Source: Rhodobacter sp.
GTDB lineage: Bacteria; Pseudomonadota; Alphaproteobacteria; Rhodobacterales; Rhodobacteraceae
Direction: 5' to 3'
Assembly: GCA_030065095.1 (NCBI GenBank)
Contig: JASJDP010000028.1
Location: forward strand, 116,226-180,225
DNA length: 64,000 nucleotides
The translations under genes and the position numbers were made by a program. Every line of letters starts with the position of its first letter. Position 1 is the stretch's first letter. The notes beneath the pieces were generated by a model that saw only the letters and a program-made list of their open reading frames with translations, was not told the DNA's origin and did not search any database. Positions 26,039-35,665 of this stretch are shown here, in pieces.

Positions 26039-27193
26039 ATGGCACGGCGCAGCTTTGCGCAGCCGCTGATCTGGGTACTCGGGGACGCGCCGCCCCCGGC
26101 CGGCCCGCATGTCGCCGTCGTGCCCGGGGCGGACGTGCCCTTGCTGCCGCTGGACCTGCCGGAAAAGCTGCGCGGCATCGCGCGCGAGCGGGTCGGGCGC
26201 CGGATGTTGACCGAGCAGCTGGGCCTGCCAATGACCGAGCTGGAGGTGCGGCCCTTCGCGCCGAAAGGCAAGCCGGGGCAGTGGACACGGGCGCTGGTCG
26301 GCGAGGCGCAGCGGTTGCAGGACTGGCGCGCACAGCTTGCCAAGGGGTGCATCGCACTTGTCCCGGATTACCTGGCGCTGCCATGCGCGGCAGAGGTCTG
26401 GACGATCGAGACGGCCGGTGAAACCGTCAGCGCGCGCCTTGGGATCGAGGACGGGTTTTCCGCCGAACCGGATCTTGCCGAAGCTCTGCTGGCAGAAGCC
26501 GCGGATCGCGGCAAACCGAGGGCTGTGCTGCGGCTTGGCGAAGCGCATGGTCCGCTGGACGCGCTGATCGACGGTCTGGGGATGCCGGTCTATGGTGATC
26601 CGGCGGAACTGGCCAAGGATGGAAATGCCAAACCGTTGCGCTGGACCGACGCCACGCGCGGCATCGACCTGAAAGAGCCGCCGAGCGTCGATTTCGACCG
26701 CCTGCGCAGCGGGATGCGGCGCTGGCGGGCCCCAGTTCTGGCGGCGGTTTTGGCCGTAGCGGCCTTTCTTGGCAGCGTCGTGGTCGAAACCCACCAATTG
26801 CAGGCCGAACGTCAGCGCGATCAGGGCCTGGCGCAGGGATTGGTGCGCGAGCACTTTGTGCCATCCGGGCCGATCCTCGATATGCGCGCCCAGGTGACGG
26901 CTGCGGTTCAGGCTGCGGATCAGGCACCGGATGAGGCGGTCGAGATCGACCCGCTGGTTCTGTTCCAGACCGCCGCACCCTATCTGACCGGCGATCGGAT
27001 CAGCCTGCGGGCGATATCCTACCGCGGGGATACCGGGCTGGTGGCATCAGTGGAGATCGGCGATTTTGCCGGTCTCGACCAGTTGGTCGCGGATCTGCGC
27101 GCCGACCGGTTCGAGGTTGAACTGCTGGAATCGAGCGCGCGGCAGGGCGAAGGCGTTGCGGCCCGGCTTCGGCTTTTGACGGCGGCGGAGTAG
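26039..27193 (+). CDS. gspL: Type II secretion protein GspL
   Basis: 384 aa inner-membrane protein: a cytoplasmic actin-like domain (1-225), one transmembrane segment (about 235-255, APVLAAVLAVAAFLG), and a ferredoxin-like periplasmic domain. GspL recruits the ATPase GspE. 69 bases after gspK, with gspM starting 3 bases later. Confidence 0.87.
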   Translation: MARRSFAQPLIWVLGDAPPPAGPHVAVVPGADVPLLPLDLPEKLRGIARERVGRRMLTEQLGLPMTELEVRPFAPKGKPGQWTRALVGEAQRLQDWRAQLAKGCIALVPDYLALPCAAEVWTIETAGETVSARLGIEDGFSAEPDLAEALLAEAADRGKPRAVLRLGEAHGPLDALIDGLGMPVYGDPAELAKDGNAKPLRWTDATRGIDLKEPPSVDFDRLRSGMRRWRAPVLAAVLAVAAFLGSVVVETHQLQAERQRDQGLAQGLVREHFVPSGPILDMRAQVTAAVQAADQAPDEAVEIDPLVLFQTAAPYLTGDRISLRAISYRGDTGLVASVEIGDFAGLDQLVADLRADRFEVELLESSARQGEGVAARLRLLTAAE

Positions 27194-27196
27194 GCG

Positions 27197-27691
27197 ATGG
27201 GCGATCGGCTGATCTACCTGCTGGCTCAGTTATCGCCGCGCGAGCGCTGGCTGCTGTTGGTGCTTGGCGTGGCGGTGGTGCCGCTGGCGATTGTGATGCT
27301 TGGCATACTGCCGGTGCTTCAGGCGCGGGACACGGCAAGAACGGCTGCGTTCGAGGCACATGCGCTGCTGGGCTGGGTGTCCGAGCAGGTCGAGGCCCTG
27401 CCTGCGGAGGGGCTGACGGCGGCGCCGGAGGTGGCGGCCGCACCACCCATCGGTATCAGCGGCATCGAGCAAAGCCTGCTGCGCGAAGATTTGCGCGGGG
27501 TGGTCTCGGGGCTGTCGGCACGGCCGGATGGCGGGATCGACCTCGATTTCGATGCGGTTGCGTTCGAGCGGTTGACGAACTGGCTCTATTTCGCCTCGCC
27601 GGATTGGGGCTATCGGATCGCATCCTTCCGGATCGAGCGCGCCGAGCCGGGGCTGGTTACCGCCTCCTTCGTGCTGGAGGCGGCAGAGTGA
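27197..27691 (+). CDS. gspM: Type II secretion protein GspM
   Basis: 164 aa with one N-terminal transmembrane segment (about 18-42, WLLLVLGVAVVPLAIVMLG) and a periplasmic ferredoxin-like domain. The SPRERWLL start is typical of GspM. It partners with GspL. Its TGA overlaps the GTG of gspN. Confidence 0.87.
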   Translation: MGDRLIYLLAQLSPRERWLLLVLGVAVVPLAIVMLGILPVLQARDTARTAAFEAHALLGWVSEQVEALPAEGLTAAPEVAAAPPIGISGIEQSLLREDLRGVVSGLSARPDGGIDLDFDAVAFERLTNWLYFASPDWGYRIASFRIERAEPGLVTASFVLEAAE

Positions 27692-28431
27692 TCCGGTTCC
27701 TGTTCCTGCTGATCGTATTTGCGGCCGGGTTGGCCGCGGCGGCGGTGTATTTCGGCCGGATACACCATGTGCGGATGGCCATGCCCGAAGGGCTGCCGGC
27801 CTGGACCGAGGCGTTGCCGGACGACGCCGGCCTGCGCAGCGGCCGGATGCCGATGCCGGCAGAAGGCATCTGGCCGCCGATCGAGATCTCGTGGCAAGCG
27901 CAGGCGCCCGACCTGAGCGGATTGCGCTGGCGGATACGGGCGACGGGCGAGGGGATCGACATCGCGGGCGATCTGACGATGTCCTACTGGCCCGACACGG
28001 CGCGGCTGTCCGCCGTGACCGGTACGGTCGCACTCGATCAGGTAAGCAGCGGTCAGGTGGACCTGGAGGGTCTGCTGGCGCTGCGGGACGGGTCGGCCGA
28101 TGCGCGCGGTCTATTGCGGACGCCGGTGGTGAGCGGACGCCTGATGGCGGAGCTGCTGGCGGTTAAGGCGGGAGGGGCCGCGTTCGGCCAGGGGCCGGCC
28201 AGCGCCGTTCTGCAGGAGGATCAAGGCTGGCGGCTGGATCTGCAGCTCGAGGGCGGAGTGTCTCCGGTCAGCGGCAGCTTGACGGGGCAGATCCCGCAGC
28301 GCAGCGCCGATTTGGACGTTGTCGTCAGCCGCGGGCAGGACCTGCCCACAGCGTTTCGCGACGTGCTGTCTTCCGTTGGCCAACCGGAAGGACAAGGTTG
28401 GCGGGTCGCCGTCCCAGTACCCGTTTATTGA
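27688..28431 (+). CDS. gspN: Type II secretion protein GspN
   Basis: 247 aa starting at GTG 27688, overlapping the gspM stop (GTGA). One N-terminal transmembrane segment (IRFLFLLIVFAAGLAAAAVY) is followed by a periplasmic beta-rich region of GspN type (LDLQLEGGVSPVSGSLTG). GspN is an accessory subunit absent from many systems. The weakest family match of the cluster; position supports it. Confidence 0.75.
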   Translation: MIRFLFLLIVFAAGLAAAAVYFGRIHHVRMAMPEGLPAWTEALPDDAGLRSGRMPMPAEGIWPPIEISWQAQAPDLSGLRWRIRATGEGIDIAGDLTMSYWPDTARLSAVTGTVALDQVSSGQVDLEGLLALRDGSADARGLLRTPVVSGRLMAELLAVKAGGAAFGQGPASAVLQEDQGWRLDLQLEGGVSPVSGSLTGQIPQRSADLDVVVSRGQDLPTAFRDVLSSVGQPEGQGWRVAVPVPVY

Positions 28432-28628
28432 GGTGATGTCGGCCGACACGCGCAATCACTGCGCGACGGCCGCCGCAGATCCCACGCGCCAGGGCGGAAA
28501 CGAACTGCGCGAGCCCTGGCCGAAGACCGCAAGGGATCGCACGGATACTGGCCTTGCCGCCAATTCGGTGATAGACATTGCCCCGCTGAATTTCTAGTTT
28601 TTTCAGGGTCTAGGGAGTCGTTTGCGCC

Positions 28629-29477
28629 TTGAAGCTGTTGTCCAACATCATGCTGAGCGTCGCCGTGGGAGCTTTTGGCTTCACCGCGGGCCAGTTCGGC
28701 CTGACGCTTATGGCGCCGCCGCAGGCACCGTTCGAACCGCCGCGGCTGGCCGGATCGGCCAAGGTCGTCGCGCTTGAGACCCCGCAGCTTGCCGCCACTT
28801 GGCCCGCCGTGTTCGGCGTCGAGGTGATCCCCGAGCCGGAACCGGAGCAACCGGAACCCGAGCCGGTCGTGGAGGCCGAGCCCGAGCCTGAAATGCGAAC
28901 GGACTACATCCTGTCGGGCCTGGTCGCCGACGGTGGCCGCGACAGCTGGGCGATGGTGCAATCAAACGGCGGTTTCGTGAAGGTCGTGCGCGTCGGCGAC
29001 GAGCTTGAGGGGGGTGAGGTTGTCACCCGGATCGACGCGGCGGGGGTGCACATGATGTGGGGTGACATCCCGCAGTTGATCCCCGTCTACCGCGAGGACC
29101 TCAGCCACCTTGCCAAGGTCGAAGTCGAAGAGCCCTATGTGCCGCCCGAAACGACGTCCGAGGTCACTATTGCGGTCGAGCGACTGGACCGCCGCTTTAT
29201 CGAGCGCGCACTGGTCGAGGCCGGGCGGCTAGTGAAAACCGAACTCGAGGACGGCAGCAGCGGGCTGGATGTCGCCTGGATCCAACAGGGGCAGCTTTAC
29301 GATCAGTTCGGCCTGAAGACAGGGGACATGATCCTGCGTGTCAACGGCGAATCGGTCAAGGACCCGGACCTGCTGACAAATGCACCGAATGCGCTGACGA
29401 GCGGCGGGTCGCTGGACCTGGAAATCATGCGGGACGGCGCGCGCCAGTTGATAAAGGTCAATCTTGATCAAAGCTAG
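28629..29477 (+). CDS. gspC: Type II secretion protein GspC
   Basis: 282 aa from a TTG start at 28629 with AGGGAG upstream. One transmembrane segment near the N-terminus, an unusual Glu-Pro repeat linker (about 67-92: PEPEPEQPEPEPVVEAEPEP), the HR domain (TDYILSGLVADGGRDSWAMV), and a C-terminal PDZ domain (FGLKTGDMILRVNGESV). GspC links the inner platform to the secretin. A 197-base gap separates it from gspN, and gspD overlaps its end. Confidence 0.9.
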   Translation: MKLLSNIMLSVAVGAFGFTAGQFGLTLMAPPQAPFEPPRLAGSAKVVALETPQLAATWPAVFGVEVIPEPEPEQPEPEPVVEAEPEPEMRTDYILSGLVADGGRDSWAMVQSNGGFVKVVRVGDELEGGEVVTRIDAAGVHMMWGDIPQLIPVYREDLSHLAKVEVEEPYVPPETTSEVTIAVERLDRRFIERALVEAGRLVKTELEDGSSGLDVAWIQQGQLYDQFGLKTGDMILRVNGESVKDPDLLTNAPNALTSGGSLDLEIMRDGARQLIKVNLDQS

Positions 29478-31404
29478 CCGCGCCCTTTGCTTTCTGATCG
29501 CGTTCCTGTTGGCCTTTGGCCAATCGGCGCGCGCGCAGATATCGTTGGATTTGCGCGACGCCGATCTGCGCTCGTTCGTCGAAATCGTCGCCGAGGCGAC
29601 GGGGCGGAATTTCACCCTGGACGCGCGGGTGCAGGGCACGGTGACGGTGATCGCTCCGGGCACGGTGAACAACGCCGCGCTTTATGAGATTTTCCTCAAT
29701 GTGCTCGAGCTGAACCGGCTGACAATTGTCGAGGGCAACCAGGTCGATCGCATCGTGCCGATAGATTTCGCACGCGAACTGGCGCCGGGGGAAACGGTGC
29801 GCACCGCCGGCGGCGCGTTCGAGACACGGGTCTTCGTGGTCCGAAACATTTCGCTTGGCGAGACGGTCGAGGTGATCCGCCCGCTCTTGCCCAACGAGGC
29901 GGTGCTGAGCACCGTCGAGCAATCGGGTCTTCTGATCATCAGCGACCGGCGGGAAAACATCGACCGGATCAGCAAGCTGATCGACCAGCTCGACCGGCCG
30001 CGGCGCAAGACGATCGAAACCATCCGGCTGAACTATTCCAACGCCCAGGACATTCTGACGACGATCCAGTCACTTGATATCGTTCCCCCCGGCGGGTCGC
30101 TCAGCGCCGATTTCCGCGCCAATGCCGTCGTGGTCAGCGGCAATGACGAATTCCGCAGCCGCATTAGATCGGTCGTATCGCAGCTCGACACGCCGCAGCG
30201 CAGTGTAACGACCCGGGTGGTGCAGCTGAACTATGCCGATGCATTACAGCTGGAAGGCGTGATAGCCCGATCGGTTCTGGCCGCTGGCGAAGGACAGCAG
30301 GGAGAGGTCACGATCGTGGCCGAACCGCAAACCAATGCGTTGCTGGTCACGGCGCCGACGGACCAGATCGCCTCGATCACCAGTTCGATCAAGCGGCTCG
30401 ACCAGCGGCCCAGCCAGGTGCTGATCGAGGGGGTGATATTCGAGCTGAGCGTACAGACGCTGAGCGACCTGACGGCACAGTTCGGCGTCCTGCTGAACGA
30501 TGCGCTGTTCGGCGGGGCCGAGTTTAGCCTGGGCGGGCGTCCGACGCTGACGAGCCTTGTCAGCGCGGCTGTCACCGGCCCGGCGATCAGCCCGGGCCAA
30601 GGCGGGACGATCGGCGGCTACAGCCTCAACGCCGCGCAGGATCAGGGCTTTATCGGTTTCCTAAGCGCCCTGACCAGCGACACCTCGACCAGACTTCTGT
30701 CGACCCCGTCGATCATGACGCTGAACAACACCGAAGCGGAAATCGTCGTCGCGCAGAACGTGCCGTTCGTGACCGGCAGCTTCGCCACGGTTGGCGACAG
30801 CGCGGTGCCGGAACAACCGTTCCAGACCATCGAGCGCCAGGATGTGGGGCTGACCCTGACGGTGACGCCGCAGATCACCGGTGACAACACGGTGCGGATG
30901 GAGGTGGTTCAGGAGGTGTCGAACCTGACCAATGCATCCTCGGCCGCCGGAGGCGAGATCACGTCGAAGCGCTCGCTGACAACCAACGTTCTTGTCGGCA
31001 ACGGCAAGGTAATCATGCTTGGCGGCTTGCTGGAGAACGCCTCGGGCGCACAAAACGCGGGCGTGCCGGGGCTGAAGAATCTGCCGCTGTTCGGTGCTCT
31101 GTTCCGCGGACGGGCAGTCACCCGGGACCAGCGGGTGCTGCTGTTGCTGCTGCGCCCGCGGATCGTGCGCAGCGACCGCGACGCCACCAAGCTGACACGG
31201 GAGGTCGCCCGCGATGCCCGCCGCGCCAGCGGCGCCATCGCACTGAAGCCCGACAACCAGTACCCGTCTCTGCCACCCGCGCAATTCCCGTTCGACGGTG
31301 CCAACCTGGACCAGCCCTTCGACGCCGGCTTCATCGACAGCTATGCCCGGTCGAAGACCTACCCGCCCCTGCCCTCCCGCCTGCAATTCCGGGATCAACC
31401 GTGA
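29464..31404 (+). CDS. gspD: Type II secretion secretin GspD
   Basis: 646 aa outer-membrane channel. The signal peptide ends SARAQ; N0-N3 domains (ISLDLRDADLRSFVEIVAEATG, then repeated KH-like units) precede the secretin core (STPSIMTLNNTEAEIVVAQNVPF; VGLTLTVTPQI). The start is TTG at 29464 with AAAGG before it, and overlaps gspC by 14 bases. The C-terminal tail is Pro/Phe-rich. Confidence 0.96.
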   Translation: MIKASRALCFLIAFLLAFGQSARAQISLDLRDADLRSFVEIVAEATGRNFTLDARVQGTVTVIAPGTVNNAALYEIFLNVLELNRLTIVEGNQVDRIVPIDFARELAPGETVRTAGGAFETRVFVVRNISLGETVEVIRPLLPNEAVLSTVEQSGLLIISDRRENIDRISKLIDQLDRPRRKTIETIRLNYSNAQDILTTIQSLDIVPPGGSLSADFRANAVVVSGNDEFRSRIRSVVSQLDTPQRSVTTRVVQLNYADALQLEGVIARSVLAAGEGQQGEVTIVAEPQTNALLVTAPTDQIASITSSIKRLDQRPSQVLIEGVIFELSVQTLSDLTAQFGVLLNDALFGGAEFSLGGRPTLTSLVSAAVTGPAISPGQGGTIGGYSLNAAQDQGFIGFLSALTSDTSTRLLSTPSIMTLNNTEAEIVVAQNVPFVTGSFATVGDSAVPEQPFQTIERQDVGLTLTVTPQITGDNTVRMEVVQEVSNLTNASSAAGGEITSKRSLTTNVLVGNGKVIMLGGLLENASGAQNAGVPGLKNLPLFGALFRGRAVTRDQRVLLLLLRPRIVRSDRDATKLTREVARDARRASGAIALKPDNQYPSLPPAQFPFDGANLDQPFDAGFIDSYARSKTYPPLPSRLQFRDQP

Positions 31405-31413
31405 AGGAGTGAC

Positions 31414-32862
31414 ATGGCGACACATGACCTGCCCTTCGTCTTTGCCCGAGACCAGCAGATGGTGCTGCAAGGCGACGCGCTGGTCTGCGGACCCGGTGCC
31501 ACGGTCTTCGGCCTGCGCGAAGCGCGACGCAGGTCCAAGCGGTCCCTTCGGATTGAACGGGTCGAACAGGCGGCATTCGAGAGTCTTTTGAATGCACACT
31601 ACCACCAGGGCGGTGGCCAGGAAGACGGCGAAACCGATCTCAGCTTTGACCTGGAAACCCGTGGCGGCGGACCCGGGCTGCGCGATCTTTTGGAGGACGC
31701 GACCGAGGCGCCGGTGATCGAGCTGGTGAACCAGCTTTTGCGCCGGACGGTGCGCGCCAGCGCCTCGGATCTGCATGTCGAGCCCACCGAGGACGGGCTG
31801 CGCGCCCGGGTGCGCGTCGACGGCATGTTGCGCACGGTCATGGACCGCAAGGATGTACCGGTGCGCCGCGTGATCTCGCGGCTGAAGGTCATGGCGGGGC
31901 TGGACACCGCCGAGACGCGGCTGCCGCAGGATGGGCGCATCGCATTGCGCTATGGCGGCCGGGATATCGACGTCCGGATGTCGACGCTGCCGGGGCATTT
32001 CGGCGAACGCGTCGTGCTGCGGGTGCTGGACCGGCATTCGGGCCTGTTGCCGCTGGACGCCCTTGGGCTGAGCGAGGCGCAAAGCGCGGCGTTGCACCGG
32101 ATGGCGGCGCGGCCAGACGGGATCGTTTTGGCCACGGGACCCACCGGGTCGGGCAAGACCACGACGCTTTATTCGCTGCTGCAGCTGGCCGACCACGCCA
32201 AGCGCAATATCGTCACGGTCGAGGATCCAATCGAATACCACCTGCCGGGGATCAGCCAGACGCAAACGAATTCCGAGATCGGCATGACCTTTGCCGCCGG
32301 TCTGCGCGCCACGTTGCGCCAGGACCCCGACGTGATCCTGGTGGGCGAGATCCGCGACACCGAAACCGCGCAGGTGGCCGCGCAGGCCTCGCTGACCGGA
32401 CATCTGGTGTTTTCGTCGCTGCACGCAAACGGCTCGGTCGCCGCGGTGACGCGGCTGCGCGATCTGGAACTTGACAATTTCCTGATCGCCTCGACCCTGC
32501 GCGGCATCCTGGCGCAAAGGCTGCTGCGGCTTTTATGTTCCGACTGCAAGGAACAGGTGACCCCGGATGCCGCCGCGCGGGCGATGTTCGCGGGTGTCGG
32601 AATGGAGGTGCCGGAAACCGTGCCGCACGCGGTCGGTTGCGACACTTGCGGCGACACGGGCTATGCCGGGCGGCAGGGCGTGTTCGAAATCGTCGAGATC
32701 AGCGACGAGGTTGCGGCGATGATCGGCGACGGCGCGTCCGAGCAGCAGTTGAAAAAGACCGCCGTGCCCCAGGGCAACACGCTGATGGCGCAGGGCTTGG
32801 GGCTGGTTGCTGCCGGGCGGACCTCGGTGGAAGAGGTCCGCCGGGTGCTTGGCGACCTGTAG
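31414..32862 (+). CDS. gspE: Type II secretion ATPase GspE
   Basis: 482 aa AAA+ secretion ATPase: Walker A GPTGSGKTT, Asp box VEDPIEYHL, Walker B DPDVILVGEIRD, His box SSLHANGS. The tetra-Cys zinc site CSDC...CDTC is kept. The N1E domain is short and divergent. It powers pseudopilus assembly at the cytoplasmic face. Confidence 0.96.
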   Translation: MATHDLPFVFARDQQMVLQGDALVCGPGATVFGLREARRRSKRSLRIERVEQAAFESLLNAHYHQGGGQEDGETDLSFDLETRGGGPGLRDLLEDATEAPVIELVNQLLRRTVRASASDLHVEPTEDGLRARVRVDGMLRTVMDRKDVPVRRVISRLKVMAGLDTAETRLPQDGRIALRYGGRDIDVRMSTLPGHFGERVVLRVLDRHSGLLPLDALGLSEAQSAALHRMAARPDGIVLATGPTGSGKTTTLYSLLQLADHAKRNIVTVEDPIEYHLPGISQTQTNSEIGMTFAAGLRATLRQDPDVILVGEIRDTETAQVAAQASLTGHLVFSSLHANGSVAAVTRLRDLELDNFLIASTLRGILAQRLLRLLCSDCKEQVTPDAAARAMFAGVGMEVPETVPHAVGCDTCGDTGYAGRQGVFEIVEISDEVAAMIGDGASEQQLKKTAVPQGNTLMAQGLGLVAAGRTSVEEVRRVLGDL

Positions 32863-32864
32863 CA

Positions 32865-34073
32865 ATGCAGCCCTTTGCGTATGTCGCCTATAACGAAAAA
32901 GGCCAGCGCAAGACCGGTACGCTGGTCGCCGAAAGCGAGCGGGCGGCGTTCGATGCGTTGAAGGCGCAGGGGCTGATGGCCTCGGATATCGAGGCCAAGG
33001 CAAAGGCGCGGGCCAGCGGGGCACGCTCCGGCGCCCGGCTGGACGCCGACGAACGGGCGATCTTTTCGCGGCAGATGGCGGTTTTGCTGGCAGCCGAGTT
33101 GCCGATGGAGGCGGCCTTGGACGCCGTGATCGAAAGCGAAGGCAGCCGCGCGATGCAAGCCTTCGGCGCCGAGATGAAGGCGGCCACGCTCGAGGGCTAT
33201 CCGCTGTCGGACGCCATCGAAAACAGCCGTGCCGGGTTTCCGCCCTACTACACCTCGTCCCTGCGCGCCGGCGAATCCTCGGGCGATCTGGCCGCGGTGT
33301 TCGAAGGGCTGGCGGATTACCTGGAGGCGCAGGGCGCCAACCGGGCCGAGATCGCGACGGCGCTGATCTATCCGGCCTTCGTGGCCGTGGTGTCGCTGGT
33401 GGTCTGTGCGGTGCTGGTGACGTCCGTCGCGCCCGAGGTGGTGGCGATGTTCGAGGTGACGGGCCAACCGCTGCCCGACCTGACACAGGCGGTGCTTGGC
33501 GCCTCGGACTGGGTCCAGCGGAACTGGATAGCCCTGTCGGCGGCTTTCGGTGCCGCCGTGGTGGGCGGCTTGGTGCTGCTGCGGATGCCACCGGTGCGGG
33601 ACCGGGTGGAACGCGTCTGGCTGCGCGTGCCGGTCTTCGGTCGGCTGCGGCGTCTGGCGATCGCGGCGCAATATCTCAGGACCATGGCGCTTGTGCTGGG
33701 CAGCCGGCAGACGGCGGTGAATGCGGTGACCGGCGCGGCAGATGTGTTGAGCGTATCGATCTACCGGCGGCAGGCGGATGCGATCGTGACCGGGGTGAAG
33801 CAGGGCGAGAGCCTGTCGAACGCGGTGCGGCGGTTTACGTTGCTTCCGCCGGTGGCGCTGCAGCTGATCCGGGTGGGAGAGGAGTCGGCGCGGCTGGCCC
33901 AGATGACCGAGCGGGCGGCGGTGCTGGTCGAGACCTGGCTGGCAAACGACAGAAAGCGGATCGCCTCGATCCTCGATCCCGTGCTGATGATGGTGGTGGG
34001 CAGTTTCGTGCTGATCATCGTACTGGCGATCCTGCTGCCGATCTTCGAGTTGCAGTCGGTGGTCATAAACTAG
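32865..34073 (+). CDS. gspF: Type II secretion platform protein GspF
   Basis: 402 aa, with two T2SSF domains (about 70-195 and 270-395) and three transmembrane segments (about 170-190, 220-240, 370-395). FSRQMAVLLAAELPMEAAL and MALVLGSRQTAVNAV are the repeats of each domain. It starts 3 bases after gspE and is the last gene of the operon; no gspO prepilin peptidase follows. Confidence 0.95.
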   Translation: MQPFAYVAYNEKGQRKTGTLVAESERAAFDALKAQGLMASDIEAKAKARASGARSGARLDADERAIFSRQMAVLLAAELPMEAALDAVIESEGSRAMQAFGAEMKAATLEGYPLSDAIENSRAGFPPYYTSSLRAGESSGDLAAVFEGLADYLEAQGANRAEIATALIYPAFVAVVSLVVCAVLVTSVAPEVVAMFEVTGQPLPDLTQAVLGASDWVQRNWIALSAAFGAAVVGGLVLLRMPPVRDRVERVWLRVPVFGRLRRLAIAAQYLRTMALVLGSRQTAVNAVTGAADVLSVSIYRRQADAIVTGVKQGESLSNAVRRFTLLPPVALQLIRVGEESARLAQMTERAAVLVETWLANDRKRIASILDPVLMMVVGSFVLIIVLAILLPIFELQSVVIN

Positions 34074-34187
34074 GAAAAGGAACCGGTGCGGTGCCTTCCC
34101 GCCGCGCCGGCTGACCGTGACCTGTGGTGTCGCGATACCGTCAGGCCGGATTTGGGATAGGGCGAGAGCCTGCGGAGAACGCGTTGG

Positions 34188-35624
34188 CTATGCATCGCTT
34201 AGGCCCGCCAACGCAGACTCGATTTGATCGCGCAGAAACGCAAAGCGGTCGGTGAAGAGTTTGCCGATCTTCTTCAGATCCAATCTGGTCTCGCCTTCAA
34301 GCCGGATCGTGACCTTTGGCTCGGTGATGGACCGGCGCACGAGCAGCCAACCGTTGGGCCAGACCAGACGAACCCCATCGATTCTTTGCACTTCGGCACG
34401 ATCGAGACCGTCGCCGCAATCGGCAAGGAGCTTGTCGATGTCGGCCTTGCTCATCTCGATCCGGATGTCGCTCGTCATATGCATCTTGGGGAAGGCGTCC
34501 ACGAAGGCCGACATCGGGCGGTTCTGCCGGGCCAGCCACCCCGCAAGAAGTATCGTGGTGTGCAGTGGATCGTCGCGCCCGTTGATCGACCCGAGAAAGA
34601 CGTGCCCGGACAATTCCACACCGGCAACGGCCCCACGCTCGAGCACCATGCGTTTCATGTAGGCGTGCCCACTCTTGCAACGGACCGCCCGGCCCCCCAG
34701 CGCAGCGACGGTGCGGTCGAGATGCATCGAGCACTTGTTGTCCAGTATCACCGTGTCGTCCTTGCCGAGCGGAACGGCGCCCTGGAACAGCAGCATGGCG
34801 AGACGTTCCGAGCCAAGCAGCCGCCCGGTGTCGTCGACCACGGCCAGTCGGTCGCCGTCGCCATCGAAACCGACCCCGAAATCCGCTGCCTCGTCGCGTA
34901 CCGCATTGACCAGATCGGTCAGGTTCTCTGCGACGGCACAATCGGGATTGCGTTCCGAGAAGTCACCGTCGATCCGGTCGTGGAGTGGGATGACATCGGC
35001 ATCGATTTCGCGCAGTACATGCGATGCGATACCAGACAGGCAGCCGTTGCCCGGATCGACGACGATCTTCAGATTGCCCAGCGACTGCGACCCGAACTGC
35101 CGGATCAGTGCGTCCATATACTGCTGAACGATCGAGTCGACGGTTTGGGTTTGGGCCGAACCGGAAGGTGGAATGACATCGCCTTCACCGGCCTTGTCGG
35201 CCAGAAGGCGGATATCCTCGGGCCGCGGCGGCATTGCGCCCCGCATCACCTTCAGCCCGTTCCAGTGCGGCGGGTTGTGCGAGGCGGTAACGATGGCAGA
35301 GGCGTGGGCGCCGAAGTGCTCTTTCGCCCAATAGATCGCCGGTGTCGGAACGCGGGCGCCCAGGTTGACGATTCCGATTGGCGACCCTGACAGCCCTCGG
35401 ATCGTAGCCTCCAGCAAGGCCGGCGTCGAGTGGCGCCCATCGCCACCGATGACGATGGTGTCGTTGGATCGCCCGTCAGCCACATCCCTGGCCAGCAGCC
35501 GGCCGAACTCGCGCCCGACACGCGCGAAGATGTCCTCGTTCACCTGGTCCGGCGTGGTCCCGCGAATGTCGCAATCCTTGAAGGCCTCGGTGTTCATCGC
35601 TGGTTTGGACGAAAGTGGCGCCAT
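34188..35624 (-). CDS. Phosphomannomutase/phosphoglucomutase family protein
   Basis: 478 aa from the ATG at 35624 (GGAG upstream). Alpha-D-phosphohexomutase blocks: catalytic phosphoserine TASHNPPHWNGLK (Ser of SHN), metal site GFDGDGDRLAVV, sugar loop VAGVELSGHVF, and a C-terminal phosphate-binding domain. It interconverts 6- and 1-phosphates of mannose or glucose for surface polysaccharides. It lies 42 bases after an FGGY kinase gene on the same strand, so may be the last gene of the lactonase/aldolase/kinase operon. Confidence 0.85.
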   Translation of the reverse strand: MAPLSSKPAMNTEAFKDCDIRGTTPDQVNEDIFARVGREFGRLLARDVADGRSNDTIVIGGDGRHSTPALLEATIRGLSGSPIGIVNLGARVPTPAIYWAKEHFGAHASAIVTASHNPPHWNGLKVMRGAMPPRPEDIRLLADKAGEGDVIPPSGSAQTQTVDSIVQQYMDALIRQFGSQSLGNLKIVVDPGNGCLSGIASHVLREIDADVIPLHDRIDGDFSERNPDCAVAENLTDLVNAVRDEAADFGVGFDGDGDRLAVVDDTGRLLGSERLAMLLFQGAVPLGKDDTVILDNKCSMHLDRTVAALGGRAVRCKSGHAYMKRMVLERGAVAGVELSGHVFLGSINGRDDPLHTTILLAGWLARQNRPMSAFVDAFPKMHMTSDIRIEMSKADIDKLLADCGDGLDRAEVQRIDGVRLVWPNGWLLVRRSITEPKVTIRLEGETRLDLKKIGKLFTDRFAFLRDQIESALAGLSDA

Positions 35625-35665
35625 TGCAGATACTCCGTGTGTTTTTACCGTGGGCCGGCGGGCGG

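Noticed and set aside
30661..32517. 618-codon open frame on the minus strand
   Set aside because: Antisense to gspD and gspE, both well supported.
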